Shown piece after piece: positions 35,096 to 44,108 of a stretch of DNA of 64,000 nt (position 1 is its first letter; the number at the start of each line of letters is the position of its first letter). The stretch is taken from contig NZ_FZNX01000002.1 in assembly GCF_900188355.1 (NCBI RefSeq), positions 496,001-560,000 on the forward strand, in the 5' to 3' direction. The notes below the pieces were generated by a model that worked only from the letters and a program-made list of their open reading frames with translations, ran no database searches and was not told where the DNA came from. The stretch comes from Lutibacter flavus (lineage in GTDB: Bacteria; Bacteroidota; Bacteroidia; Flavobacteriales; Flavobacteriaceae). The position numbers and the translations under genes are program-made.

Positions 35096-36415
35096 TTATT
35101 CACTTTTAGTTTTTAAGTAGTCCATTTCAACGCGTTTATTTTTGTTTAAATATTCAGTTGCAACACGTTTGATGTCTTCTCTTGTAATTGAACGATAAAT
35201 ATTAATTTCGTCGTTAATTAATTTGGTATTTCCTTTAAGTGTATAATTTGCAGCTAGTGTATTTGCTATATTTTGAACTCCGGAATTTGAATTCACAAAA
35301 TTATTTTCAAATTTGTTTTGCAATTTTTGATATTCTTTTTCAGAAATTAATTCTGTTTGAAGTTTTGTGATTTCATCATCCATTTCTTTTGCTAAATCAT
35401 CTAAAGAAGTTTCACCCATAGGTAAAGCACCCATAATATATGTGCCATAATCTTCTTGCGAGTCATTAAAAGCTAAAACTTGAAGCGCCTTTTTTTCTTC
35501 AACTAACTTTTTATACATTCTAGAACTTTTTCCACTTGTTAAAATAGAAGAAACCATATCCAAAGTATAAGCATCTTTGTCTTTATTAGAAGGAGTTCTA
35601 AAAATAAATAATTTAATAGGTATTTGAATGTTAGAGTCAAACTCCGTTACTTTTACAGAAGCTGTAATTGGGTCTTCTTTTATATTAACTCTTGTAACTT
35701 CTTCTCCTTTTGGAATATCACCAAAATAATCTTGAATCATTTTTTTGGTTTCTGAAGTTTTAAAATCCCCTGCTACAACAAGTACTGCATTATTAGGAGC
35801 ATAGAATTTTTTATGAAATGCTAAAAACTCATCTAACTGAGCGGCATCTAAATCTTCCATACTTCCAATTACGGAATTTTTGTATGGATGTTTTTTAAAG
35901 ATGTGTTGGTTAATACCTGTTCTATAAATAATTTTACCATAAGGAGCATTATCTATTCTTGCTCTTTTTTCCTCCTTTACAACTTCATTTTGAGTATCAA
36001 CACCATCTTGATTTATTACAGGGTGAAGCATACGTTCTGACTCTAACCATAATCCAAGTGCTAAATTGTTAGATGGAAAAGTTTCATAATAGAAAGTTCT
36101 GTCTTGTGTAGTGTTGGCGTTATTACTTCCTCCATTGGCAGATACAATTTTAAAAAATTCACCTTTAGGAATATTTTCAGTTCCTTCAAATAATAGATGC
36201 TCAAAAAAGTGAGCAAATCCGGTTCTTCCTTTTACCTCATCCTTTGCCCCAACATGATACATTACTGCAGTGGTAACAACTGGTGCCGCGTTATCTTGGT
36301 GTAAGATAACATGCAGGCCATTGCTTAAATCGTACTCTTCAAATTCTACTTTTTGCGCAAAAATACTTACACTTAAAAATAGTGCTAAAAAGCCTGAATA
36401 ATAAATTTTTCTCAT
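35096..36415 (-). CDS. M16 family zinc peptidase, active subunit
   Basis: 439 residues with a signal peptide (to about residue 20). The inverted zinc motif HFFEH (in GFAHFFEHLLFEGTEN, about residue 70) and the downstream Glu in NEVVKEEKRAR complete the M16 active site. The second domain carries the substrate-binding region. Together with the following incomplete subunit it forms an active/inactive pair like PqqL- or MPP-type enzymes, degrading peptides in the periplasm. First gene of a two-gene operon. Confidence 0.9.
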   Translation of the reverse strand: MRKIYYSGFLALFLSVSIFAQKVEFEEYDLSNGLHVILHQDNAAPVVTTAVMYHVGAKDEVKGRTGFAHFFEHLLFEGTENIPKGEFFKIVSANGGSNNANTTQDRTFYYETFPSNNLALGLWLESERMLHPVINQDGVDTQNEVVKEEKRARIDNAPYGKIIYRTGINQHIFKKHPYKNSVIGSMEDLDAAQLDEFLAFHKKFYAPNNAVLVVAGDFKTSETKKMIQDYFGDIPKGEEVTRVNIKEDPITASVKVTEFDSNIQIPIKLFIFRTPSNKDKDAYTLDMVSSILTSGKSSRMYKKLVEEKKALQVLAFNDSQEDYGTYIMGALPMGETSLDDLAKEMDDEITKLQTELISEKEYQKLQNKFENNFVNSNSGVQNIANTLAANYTLKGNTKLINDEINIYRSITREDIKRVATEYLNKNKRVEMDYLKTKSE

Positions 36416-36748
36416 AGTTATTAATGTGTTTTAATTGAAATGAATAATACATACTTGTCGCATGTTATTGTGTAATGTTACAATTTTAAAATGAAAATTA
36501 AAAAATGAATATTAATTAATTGTTTTCTCATAGCAAGATTGATAGCCAAATTTAACAAACGATTATGTTATTAAAAAGAATCTAAAAGGAAATTAACGAA
36601 ACATTAATATAAATTTTATAAGTAGCTAAAAATGAGTATTTTCTTTATGAAAATTTTGTTTTGTTGAATGAGAAAAAATCTATATATTTGCACCCGCCTT
36701 AATAGAAAAGGTAATTATTTATTAATAAAGCGAATAAAAACTATACGT
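36416..36748. other. 333-bp gene-free region with the rplU promoter
   Basis: Divergent region between the M16 operon and rplU. Apart from the promoter at 36661-36690 and a 58-nt leader, I see no open frame, strong hairpin or repeat. The sequence is very A+T-rich. Confidence 0.6.
36661..36690 (+). promoter_or_regulatory. Strong promoter of rplU-rpmA
   Basis: TTG (36661-36663), exactly 19 bp, then TATATTTG (36683-36690): a perfect Bacteroidota promoter. It overlaps the earliest in-frame start of the L21 frame (36668), which proves that the true start is further down, at 36749. Confidence 0.88.
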
Positions 36749-37414
36749 ATGTATGCAATTGTAGAGATAGCAGGGCAGCAGTTTAAAGTTGCAAAAGACC
36801 AAAAAGTTTTTGTACATCGTTTACAAGAAGAAGAAGGATCAAAAGTTTCTTTTGATAAAGTTCTTCTTTTAGATAACGAAGGTGCAGTAACAGTTGGCGC
36901 CCCAGCTATAGAAGGAGCCGAAGTAACGGCCAAAATCTTAAGTCACTTACAAGGTGATAAAGTAATCGTTTTCAAAAAGAAACGTAGAAAAGGATACAGA
37001 AAAAAGAATGGTCATCGTCAGGCTTTAACTGAAATTCAAGTTGAAAGTATTGCCGCAAGTGGTGCTAAGAAAAAAGCTCCAGCTAAAAAAGCAGCTCCTA
37101 AAAAGGAGGAAGCTCCAAAAGTAGCAGTAAAAGCTCCAGCTAAAAAATCAGCAGCAAAAGCCGATGATTTAAAGAAAATTGAAGGTGTTGGACCTAAAGC
37201 TGCAGAAGCAATGGTAAATGCAGGTTTAGAAACTTTTGCTAAAGTAGCAAAAGCTGATCCAGCAAAATTAAGTGAAATTTTAACTGAAGCAAGTTCAAGA
37301 TTAGCACATTTAGTTACAGACACTTGGCCAAAACAAGCTGGTTTAGCTGCAGATGGTAAGTGGGATGAATTAAAAGAATTACAAGATAGATTAGACGGAG
37401 GCGTTGAAAAATAA
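36749..37414 (+). CDS. rplU: 50S ribosomal protein L21 with C-terminal helix-hairpin-helix extension
   Basis: 221 residues from the ATG at 36749. Residues 1-100 are a complete L21 ([37 protein letters not shown]). They are followed by a Lys/Ala/Pro-rich linker (about 110-140) and a folded extension of about 75 residues. The extension contains [30 protein letters not shown], a helix-hairpin-helix of the type that binds nucleic acid. Ordinary L21 is about 103 residues, so the protein is doubled in length. Extended L21 occurs in other Flavobacteriia. The tail may reach out from the 50S subunit to contact RNA. Cotranscribed with rpmA. Confidence 0.93.
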   Translation: MYAIVEIAGQQFKVAKDQKVFVHRLQEEEGSKVSFDKVLLLDNEGAVTVGAPAIEGAEVTAKILSHLQGDKVIVFKKKRRKGYRKKNGHRQALTEIQVESIAASGAKKKAPAKKAAPKKEEAPKVAVKAPAKKSAAKADDLKKIEGVGPKAAEAMVNAGLETFAKVAKADPAKLSEILTEASSRLAHLVTDTWPKQAGLAADGKWDELKELQDRLDGGVEK

Positions 37415-37449
37415 ATCTGTAAAGTTTAACAAAATAAAACCATAACATC

Positions 37450-37710
37450 ATGGCACATAAAAAAGGAGTAGGTAGTTCGAAGAATGGTAGAGAATCAGAA
37501 TCGAAACGTCTTGGAGTAAAAATATTTGGTGGACAAGCTGCAATTGCAGGAAATATTATTATCCGTCAAAGAGGTACTTCACACCATCCTGGTGAAAACG
37601 TATATATGGGAAAAGATCATACTTTACACGCAAAAGTGGACGGTTTGGTGAAATTCCAAAAGAAAAGAGATAATAGATCTTACGTTTCTATTGAGCCTTT
37701 CGACGCTTAA
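37450..37710 (+). CDS. rpmA: 50S ribosomal protein L27
   Basis: 86 residues starting [22 protein letters not shown]. The N-terminal tail reaches the peptidyl-transferase centre and has no Firmicutes-type cleavable leader. [21 protein letters not shown] is the family core. Second gene of the rplU-rpmA operon, ended by a very strong terminator. Confidence 0.97.
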   Translation: MAHKKGVGSSKNGRESESKRLGVKIFGGQAAIAGNIIIRQRGTSHHPGENVYMGKDHTLHAKVDGLVKFQKKRDNRSYVSIEPFDA

Positions 37711-37731
37711 GAAACGAATCTTTTAAAATTT

Positions 37732-37766
37732 AAACTCCCAAACTGAAAAGTTTGGGAGTTTTTTTA
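37732..37766 (+). terminator. Terminator of rplU-rpmA
   Basis: A perfect 13-bp stem (37732-37744 with 37749-37761) around the GAAA tetraloop, followed by a T run. Confidence 0.93.
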
Positions 37767-37779
37767 TTAGCTTATTTTG

Positions 37780-37787
37780 TACATTTG
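37780..37787 (+). promoter_or_regulatory. -7 promoter box of waaA
   Basis: TACATTTG fits TAnnTTTG and ends 7 bp before the ATG at 37795, implying a very short or absent leader. It overlaps an in-frame TTG at 37777, which therefore cannot be the start. Confidence 0.65.
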
Positions 37788-37794
37788 TGCTCTT

Positions 37795-39027
37795 ATGTAT
37801 TTTTTATATAGCATACTCGTTTTTAAGGTTAGTTTAGGGTTAAAAATAATTACACTTTTCAATAAAAAAATTAGACTTTTTGTTGAAGGAAGAAAACAAT
37901 CTTTTTCGAAACTACAAGAAGTGATTTCTGAAAAAGATTCGGTTATTTGGATGCATTGTGCCTCACTTGGGGAGTTTGAGCAAGGAAGACCAATATTAGA
38001 AAAATTAAGAGAGAAGTATCCGGCAAAAAAAATAGTGTTAACTTTTTTCTCTCCTTCTGGCTATGAAATTAGAAAGAATTATGAAATTGCGGATGTTGTT
38101 TGTTACCTACCTATAGATTCTATTAAAAATGCTAAAAAATTTCTTAATTTAGTCAATCCAGAAACTGCTATTTTCGTTAAATATGAATTTTGGCCTAATC
38201 TATTGAATGAACTCAATAACAGAAAGATTGATACAATTTTAGTTTCTGGAATTTTTAGAAAAAATCAACTGTTTTTTAAATGGTATGGGGGCTGGATGCA
38301 AAATTCTTTAAAAGCATTTTCTCATTTTTTTATTCAAGATGAAATTTCTAAAAGTTTATTAAAGAGTATTGATTTTACGAATGTTACGGTTTGTGGAGAT
38401 ACACGATTTGACCGTGTTTATGAGATTACAAAGCAAAATAATCAATTAGATTTTATTTCAGAATTTAAAAATGATTCACTTACATTAGTTGCTGGTAGTA
38501 CTTGGAAAGAAGATGAGGATTTATTGGTAAATTATATTAATAACCACGCTACAAGCGATCAAAAATTTATAATTGCTCCACATAATATCATTGCTAAGGA
38601 TATTGAAGTATTAAAAAATTCAATATCAAAAAGTGTTGTTTTATATTCAGAAATAGGAGCTAAAAATTTAAAAGATTTTCAAGTGTTTATTATAGATACA
38701 ATTGGAATTCTTACAAAAATATATAGTTATGCCGATATTGCTTATGTTGGTGGAGGTTATACAAAATCGGGAGTTCACAATGTCCTAGAACCAGCAACAT
38801 TTGGTGTGCCAATTATAATTGGTCCTAATTTTCATAAATTTAATGAAGTTATTGACTTAGTTAAAAAGGAGGCCTGTTTTGTTGTTGATGATTCTCAAAA
38901 ATTATCCGTACTTTTATCAGAGCTTTTTAATGAAAATCAAAAAAGACAAAAAGCAGGTTCAAGTGCGTTGAATTATGTAAAAAATAAAACAGGAGCTACT
39001 ACTAAAATTATAAATTACTTAAAATGA
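37795..39027 (+). CDS. waaA: 3-deoxy-D-manno-octulosonic acid (Kdo) transferase
   Basis: 410 residues from the ATG at 37795. A membrane-anchoring N-terminus precedes the acceptor domain with VIWMHCASLGEFEQGRPILEKL (catalytic Glu region). The CMP-Kdo-binding GT-B domain has VAGSTWKEDEDLL and AYVGGGYTKSGVHNVLEPATFGVP. It adds Kdo to lipid A precursor at the cytoplasmic face of the inner membrane. The last four bases overlap the start of the Crp/Fnr gene (ATGA). Confidence 0.93.
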   Translation: MYFLYSILVFKVSLGLKIITLFNKKIRLFVEGRKQSFSKLQEVISEKDSVIWMHCASLGEFEQGRPILEKLREKYPAKKIVLTFFSPSGYEIRKNYEIADVVCYLPIDSIKNAKKFLNLVNPETAIFVKYEFWPNLLNELNNRKIDTILVSGIFRKNQLFFKWYGGWMQNSLKAFSHFFIQDEISKSLLKSIDFTNVTVCGDTRFDRVYEITKQNNQLDFISEFKNDSLTLVAGSTWKEDEDLLVNYINNHATSDQKFIIAPHNIIAKDIEVLKNSISKSVVLYSEIGAKNLKDFQVFIIDTIGILTKIYSYADIAYVGGGYTKSGVHNVLEPATFGVPIIIGPNFHKFNEVIDLVKKEACFVVDDSQKLSVLLSELFNENQKRQKAGSSALNYVKNKTGATTKIINYLK

Positions 39028-39659
39028 TTAGAGAAAAATTAGATAACTTTTATTCATACGTTTTTGAAAAAGAATTATTAGATGAAATTGAGCAAGTTGG
39101 TGTTTATAAAAAACTTCGAGAAAATGAATTATTAGTTGATTTAGGTGATCAAATGAAAGGGGTTCCGTTGTTATTAGATGGAGCAATAAAAATTGTTAGA
39201 GAAGATAAAAAAGGGGAAGAAATATTATTGTATTTTTTAGAAAAAGGAGATACTTGTGCAAGTTCATTTGCAAGTGCTATTTCTAATGGAAAATGTGGAA
39301 TTAGAGCTATAGCAGAAAAAGAATCAGAAATAATTTTTCTTCCAAAAGAAAAGCTAGATGAATGGTTAGTAAAATATAAATCATGGAGAAATTTTGTAAT
39401 TGATAGTTACAATATTCGTTTAAACGAAATGATGGAAACTATTGACACTTTGGCTTTTATGAGGATGGATGAGCGTTTGTATAAATACTTGACGGATAAA
39501 GCTCAAATAATGCGAGAGACGTCATTAAATACTACTCATCAAGACATTGCATATGATATGCATACATCACGAGTTGTTATTTCTAGATTATTAAAACAAC
39601 TTGAGAATGAAGGGAAAATTAAGTTACACAGAAATAAAATTGAGATTTTAGAATTTTAG
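39024..39659 (+). CDS. Crp/Fnr family transcriptional regulator (copy 1)
   Basis: 211 residues. A cyclic-nucleotide-binding-type beta roll (about 25-115; GDQMKGVPLLLDGAIKIVRED) precedes a dimer helix and a Crp-type helix-turn-helix (TTHQDIAYDMHTSRVVISRLLKQLENEGKIKL). It lacks the N-terminal Cys cluster of FNR. Cys78 and Cys91 lie in the sensor. It is clearly a paralogue of the regulator at 40731 (shared KYKSWR motif and helix-turn-helix). A perfect TGTAAC-N4-GTTACA palindrome lies 4 bp after its stop, before the YeeE gene, and is the likely target of one of the two. Confidence 0.9.
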   Translation: MIREKLDNFYSYVFEKELLDEIEQVGVYKKLRENELLVDLGDQMKGVPLLLDGAIKIVREDKKGEEILLYFLEKGDTCASSFASAISNGKCGIRAIAEKESEIIFLPKEKLDEWLVKYKSWRNFVIDSYNIRLNEMMETIDTLAFMRMDERLYKYLTDKAQIMRETSLNTTHQDIAYDMHTSRVVISRLLKQLENEGKIKLHRNKIEILEF

Positions 39660-39662
39660 TTC

Positions 39663-39680
39663 CTGTAACATTTGTTACAG
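39663..39680 (+). promoter_or_regulatory. Perfect Crp/Fnr-type operator before the YeeE gene
   Basis: CTGTAAC-ATTT-GTTACAG, 7-bp arms, fitting the Crp/Fnr half-site form TGTnA-N6-TnACA. The centre (39671.5) is 28.5 bp before the first base of the -7 box TACTTTTA (39700-39707), which puts it near -40, a class II activator position. The same geometry occurs at 59946. Confidence 0.8.
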
Positions 39681-39731
39681 AGTAGCATAATTTATACGAT
39701 ACTTTTATAGTTCTAACTAATAAAATAAATT

Positions 39732-40289
39732 ATGGAATTTATTTCTCAACCTTGGGCTTGGTATGTTGCCGGGCCTGTTATTGCGTTTGTCATGTTTTTA
39801 TTATACTACTTTGGCGAACGATTTGGACTTTCTTCAAATTTAGAAACGTTTTGCTCTATTGCAGGAGCTGGAAAATTTGTTGACTATTTTAAAATAGATT
39901 GGAAACAGAATTCTTGGAATCTGGTTTTTGTTGCTGGTGGAATTACAGGGGGTTTTATTGCTTCACAATGGTTATCACCTACAGATATGGTTGCTCTAAA
40001 CCCACAAACTATTCAAGATTTGGCTGATATTGGAATTCAAAATGCAGGAGCTTCTTATCTCCCTGATGAAATTTTTAGTATAGAAACCATGTTAAGTGTA
40101 AAAGGCTTTTTCATTCTATTAATTGCTGGTGTTATGGTTGGTTTTGGAGCCCGTTGGGCGGGCGGCTGTACATCTGGCCATGCAATTGTTGGTTTAAGCA
40201 ATTTGGAGCTTCCATCATTAATTTCTGTTATTGGGTTTTTTATTGGAGGTTTAATTATGACCTGGTTTATTTTACCACTAATTTTTTAA
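39732..40289 (+). CDS. YeeE/YedE family sulfur transporter, first half
   Basis: 185 residues with about five membrane helices. The conserved Cys motif is in GFGARWAGGCTSGHAIVGLSN. In YeeE (TsuA) such Cys residues pass thiosulfate across the membrane. In many bacteria the protein is split in two genes (PmpA/PmpB-like), as here with the next gene. Preceded by a Crp/Fnr palindrome. Transport of a reduced sulfur species is likely. Which one is not determined. Confidence 0.88.
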   Translation: MEFISQPWAWYVAGPVIAFVMFLLYYFGERFGLSSNLETFCSIAGAGKFVDYFKIDWKQNSWNLVFVAGGITGGFIASQWLSPTDMVALNPQTIQDLADIGIQNAGASYLPDEIFSIETMLSVKGFFILLIAGVMVGFGARWAGGCTSGHAIVGLSNLELPSLISVIGFFIGGLIMTWFILPLIF

Positions 40290-40299
40290 TTGAAGAGAT

Positions 40300-40713
40300 A
40301 TGAAATATATAAAATTTTTTTTAGTAGGAATTCTCTTCGGAATAGTGATGAGTAAAGCTGAGATTATTTCGTGGTTTAGAATCTATGAAATGTTCAAATT
40401 TCAATCTTTTCACATGTATGGAATTATTGGTTCAGCGGTTATGATTGGAATGGTAAGTATGTTGTTGTTCAGAAAAAAAGTTGTTAAAACATTTGAAGGT
40501 CAAGAAATTCACATACCACCTAAAAAAAGCGGTTTGTATCGTAATTTGTTGGGAGGAATTTTATTTGGTTTAGGTTGGGCCTTAGCAGGTGCTTGTCCAG
40601 GACCAATGTTTGTATTGTTAGGTAAAGGAGTTGTCTCTATTTTGGTTGTAATATTTGGAGCATCATTGGGGGCCTTTTTATATGGAACTTTTAAAGATAA
40701 ATTGCCACATTAA
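40300..40713 (+). CDS. YeeE/YedE family sulfur transporter, second half (DUF6691-like)
   Basis: 137 residues, about four membrane helices. The Cys motif GLGWALAGACPGPMFVLLGKG is the second-half signature of YeeE. It lies 10 bp after the first half, so the two probably form one channel. The protein is followed 17 bp later by the second Crp/Fnr regulator. Confidence 0.87.
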   Translation: MKYIKFFLVGILFGIVMSKAEIISWFRIYEMFKFQSFHMYGIIGSAVMIGMVSMLLFRKKVVKTFEGQEIHIPPKKSGLYRNLLGGILFGLGWALAGACPGPMFVLLGKGVVSILVVIFGASLGAFLYGTFKDKLPH

Positions 40714-40730
40714 CAACAACTTTCTCTTAA

Positions 40731-41363
40731 ATGAAAATAGATGAAATAGTTGATGAATATTTTTTAAATATTTTTGAGAAAAATTTACGAAATGAAATTT
40801 GTAAATATGCTGTATTAAAACATGCAGAACCGGATAAAATAATTTTAGAAATAAGAAGGGAAATAAAGTTTATCCCATTAATAATTTCTGGAGTTGCAAA
40901 AGTAATGCGACGAGATGGAAAAGGAAATGGTATTCTTCTACATTATTTAGCTGCAAAACAAACAAGTGCAATAGCAATAACTTACGCTATAGAGAATAAA
41001 AATAGTGAAATAAGAATTAAAGCTGAAAGCAATATTTCTTACATTGCAATACCCTCAAAAGTAGTAAATTCGTGGTTTGAAAAATACAAATCTTGGCGAG
41101 ACTTTTATTTAAAAGAAAATCAAAAACAAACATCTCTTTTAATTGAAAAGATTAATAATATTGCTTTTGAAAATCTGGAATTTCGAGTGTTAAAATATTT
41201 AGAATATACGAGTTTAACACATAAAGATAAAACTATTAATCGGAAACATTTCGATATAGCTAGAGATTTAAAAGTTTCAAGAGAAGCAATTTCAAGAGTA
41301 TTAAAAAAGTTGGAGAAAGAAGAAATGTTATCTTTAGGAAGAAATAAAATCACCCTCAATTAA
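40731..41363 (+). CDS. Crp/Fnr family transcriptional regulator (copy 2)
   Basis: 210 residues. Paralogue of the regulator at 39024: WFEKYKSWRDFYLKE corresponds to WLVKYKSWRNF in copy 1, and the helix-turn-helix (FDIARDLKVSREAISRVLKKLEKEEML) aligns directly. No FNR-type Cys cluster; only Cys24 near the N-terminus. It overlaps the moaA start by one base (TAATG), so it is translated with the molybdopterin genes. Tandem paralogues around the sulfur transporter suggest two inputs to one set of promoters. Confidence 0.88.
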   Translation: MKIDEIVDEYFLNIFEKNLRNEICKYAVLKHAEPDKIILEIRREIKFIPLIISGVAKVMRRDGKGNGILLHYLAAKQTSAIAITYAIENKNSEIRIKAESNISYIAIPSKVVNSWFEKYKSWRDFYLKENQKQTSLLIEKINNIAFENLEFRVLKYLEYTSLTHKDKTINRKHFDIARDLKVSREAISRVLKKLEKEEMLSLGRNKITLN

Positions 41364-42349
41364 TGGAGTTAAGAGATAAGTTTGGAAGAAAAATTTCGTA
41401 TTTACGATTAGCTATAACAGATCGATGTAATTTACGTTGTCAATACTGTATGCCTGCCCAAGGTATTAATATTGTGGATAGAACAGATTTACTTTCATAC
41501 AAGGAGATGTATCGTATTGCACGGGTACTTTCTGAGCTTGGCGTTAATAAAGTGAGACTAACAGGAGGAGAGCCATTTGTTAGAAAAGATTTTATTAATT
41601 TTTTAGAATCGCTTTCATTTAATGATAAACTAGATGAAATTAATATTACTACCAACGGAGCTTTAATTTCAAATCACATAGATAAATTAGAAGAATTAAA
41701 AATAAATTCAATTAATCTTAGTATAGATAGTCTTCAAAGAGAAAAATTTGCTCAAATTACAAGAAGAGATGTTTTTGAAAATGTGTATGATACCTTTGAA
41801 AAATTAGAAAAAAGCAACTTAAATTTAAAGCTAAATATAGTTGTTCAATCTGGGTTTAATACCGATGAGATTATTGATTTTGTAGAGCTTTCAAAAAACA
41901 AGAATATTGCTGTTCGTTTTATTGAAGAAATGCCTTTTAATGGGAAAGGGCAAAGAGATATGAAAGAAGAGTGGAATTATAAAAAAATAATAAAACATAT
42001 TAGAGATTATTATCCGGAAATAGAAACACTTATTTCTGAAAAATCATCAACTTCAAAAAACTTTAAAATACCAAATTATAAAGGTAATTTTGGTATTATA
42101 CCTGCTTTTACAAGAACTATTTGTAACGATTGTAATAGAATTAGAATTACTGCAACCGGTATGTTTAAAAACTGTTTATTTGATGGTGGTGTTTTTAATG
42201 TAAGAGATTTTATTAGAAATGGTGCGAGTGATGAAGAATTGAAACAATTATTTATTTCAACGGTACATCATAAACCTGAAAATGGGTTTGTAGCTGAAGC
42301 TTCTCGCGGAAATGATGTCTCTGAAAGTATGTCTACAATTGGAGGGTAA
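41363..42349 (+). CDS. moaA: GTP 3',8-cyclase MoaA
   Basis: 328 residues. Radical-SAM motif CNLRCQYC (Cys22, 26, 29, in AITDRCNLRCQYCMPAQG). The second cluster is at CNDCNRIRITATGMFKNC. The C-terminus ends in the conserved double Gly (STIGG) needed for activity. Catalyses the first step of molybdenum cofactor synthesis from GTP, together with MoaC. First of the contiguous Moco genes and coupled to the Crp/Fnr gene upstream. Confidence 0.96.
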   Translation: MELRDKFGRKISYLRLAITDRCNLRCQYCMPAQGINIVDRTDLLSYKEMYRIARVLSELGVNKVRLTGGEPFVRKDFINFLESLSFNDKLDEINITTNGALISNHIDKLEELKINSINLSIDSLQREKFAQITRRDVFENVYDTFEKLEKSNLNLKLNIVVQSGFNTDEIIDFVELSKNKNIAVRFIEEMPFNGKGQRDMKEEWNYKKIIKHIRDYYPEIETLISEKSSTSKNFKIPNYKGNFGIIPAFTRTICNDCNRIRITATGMFKNCLFDGGVFNVRDFIRNGASDEELKQLFISTVHHKPENGFVAEASRGNDVSESMSTIGG

Positions 42350-42396
42350 TCTTAAATAACTTAAATATTATTTCTGTGAAGACAGAAAACTTAAAT

Positions 42397-43590
42397 ATGA
42401 ATTTAACTACGGTACAAGAAGCGCTGGAAATTATTTTAAATAGTTCTGAAAACTTCGGAACTGAAGAAGTGGATTTTATAAATTCTGTTGGAAGAGTTTT
42501 AAAAGAAGATATAGTTGCAGACCTAGATTTTCCACCATTTAACCGTGTTAGTATGGATGGAATTGCAATTGCTGCTGAAGCTTTTAATAAAGGTATAAGG
42601 GAATTTAAAATAGAAGATATTCAAGCAGCTGGAAGTCCACAATTAACACTTCAAAATACTAATAATTGTATTGAGGCAATGACCGGTGCAATGCTTCCTA
42701 AAAATGCGAATGTGGTGATTCAATATGAATTATTAGATATTCAAGATGGAGTAGCTAGGGTAAATTTAGAAACTGTTAGAGACTTTCAAAATATTCACTT
42801 AAAAGGATTGGATAGAATTAAGGGTGATATTTTAATTGAAAAAAATAAGATGATTTCTTCTGCTGAAATTGGTGTGTTTGCAACCATAGGAAAATCAAAA
42901 ATTAAAGTTGCAAAACAACCAAAAGTAATGATTGTTTCTACAGGAAATGAATTGGTTAAAGTTACGGAAACACCGGCCGAACACCAAATTAGACGAAGCA
43001 ATGTTTATACCTTAGTTTCATTATTAGAAAGGTTGCATGTTAAAGCAAAAACAGCTCATATTTTAGACGATAAAGAAGTTCTAAAATCTAAAATTGAAGG
43101 CTTTTTAAATGAATATGATGTGTTAATTTTTAGTGGAGCAGTTTCTAAAGGGAAATTCGATTTTATTCCTGAAGTACTTGATGAACTGGGTGTTGAGAAA
43201 CTTTTTCATAAAGTAAAACAGCGTCCTGGAAAACCATTTTGGTTTGGAAAAAAAGCAAACAAAACAGTTTTTGCTTTTCCTGGAAATCCAGTTTCAACTT
43301 TTGTAAGTTGTTTAAAATATTTTTATCCTTGGTATAGTAAAACAATGAGTACTTCTGAAGAATTAAATCAAGCTATTTTATCAGAAGACTTCTTTTTTAA
43401 ACCAGATTTGACCTATTTTTTACAAGTAAAACTTACTCAAAAAGAGGGCAAAATATATGCGACTCCAATAGCAGGAAAAGGTTCAGGTGATTTAGCTAAT
43501 TTGGTAGATTCTGATGCTTTTTTGGAATTACCAGATGATAGAAGTAATTTTACCAAAGGAGAAGTATTTCCTTTAATCACTTTTAGATAA
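42397..43590 (+). CDS. moeA: Molybdopterin molybdotransferase MoeA
   Basis: 397 residues from the ATG at 42397. A GTG at 42376 would add seven residues and cannot be excluded. Signature PPFNRVSMDGIAI lies near the N-terminus. The MoCF-fold domain has VMIVSTGNELVK and VLIFSGAVSKGKFDF, with KQRPGKPFWFGKK and VFAFPGNPVST. Inserts molybdate into adenylated molybdopterin. Confidence 0.94.
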   Translation: MNLTTVQEALEIILNSSENFGTEEVDFINSVGRVLKEDIVADLDFPPFNRVSMDGIAIAAEAFNKGIREFKIEDIQAAGSPQLTLQNTNNCIEAMTGAMLPKNANVVIQYELLDIQDGVARVNLETVRDFQNIHLKGLDRIKGDILIEKNKMISSAEIGVFATIGKSKIKVAKQPKVMIVSTGNELVKVTETPAEHQIRRSNVYTLVSLLERLHVKAKTAHILDDKEVLKSKIEGFLNEYDVLIFSGAVSKGKFDFIPEVLDELGVEKLFHKVKQRPGKPFWFGKKANKTVFAFPGNPVSTFVSCLKYFYPWYSKTMSTSEELNQAILSEDFFFKPDLTYFLQVKLTQKEGKIYATPIAGKGSGDLANLVDSDAFLELPDDRSNFTKGEVFPLITFR

Positions 43591-43628
43591 AACTACGTCA
43601 TTCTCAACTTGATTCAGAATCGTTACTT

Positions 43629-44108
43629 ATGGAAAACAAATTCACGCATATAGGAGAAAAAAACCAACCTAAAATGGTAAATGTTGGTGATAAAAAAATC
43701 ACCAAGCGCCAGGCAACTGCAAAAGCATTGATGTTTTTGGGTTCTGAAATAATTTCTCATTTTAATAATGAAGAATTGGTAACTAAAAAAGGACCAGTTT
43801 TTCAAACGGCTATTATTGCCGGCATTCAGGCGGTTAAAAAAACTTCAGAATTAATCCCAATGTGTCATCCACTTTTAATAAATGGAGTTGATATTGATAT
43901 TGACATTTTAGATAAGGAGCATATTGAAATTTTATGTACAGTTTCAATAGAAGGAAAAACAGGGGTAGAAATGGAAGCTTTAACTGGAGCAAATATTGCT
44001 GCATTAACGGTGTATGATATGTGCAAAAGCATTTCACAAAAAATGGTGATTAAAGAAGTGAAGTTATTAGAAAAATCTGGGGGTAAAAGCGATATTAAAA
44101 ATGGGTAA
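43629..44108 (+). CDS. moaC: Cyclic pyranopterin monophosphate synthase MoaC
   Basis: 159 residues. Conserved motifs are VGDKKITKRQATAKA, SELIPMCHPLLINGVDIDI (active-site Cys-His), and GVEMEALTGANIAALTVYDMCKS. Converts the MoaA product to cPMP. Its stop overlaps the next gene by eight bases. Confidence 0.96.
   Translation: MENKFTHIGEKNQPKMVNVGDKKITKRQATAKALMFLGSEIISHFNNEELVTKKGPVFQTAIIAGIQAVKKTSELIPMCHPLLINGVDIDIDILDKEHIEILCTVSIEGKTGVEMEALTGANIAALTVYDMCKSISQKMVIKEVKLLEKSGGKSDIKNG

Noticed and set aside
36668-36748. N-terminal extension of L21 by 27 residues
   Set aside because: It would begin within the promoter (TTG-N19-TATATTTG at 36661-36690); normal L21 sequence begins at 36749.
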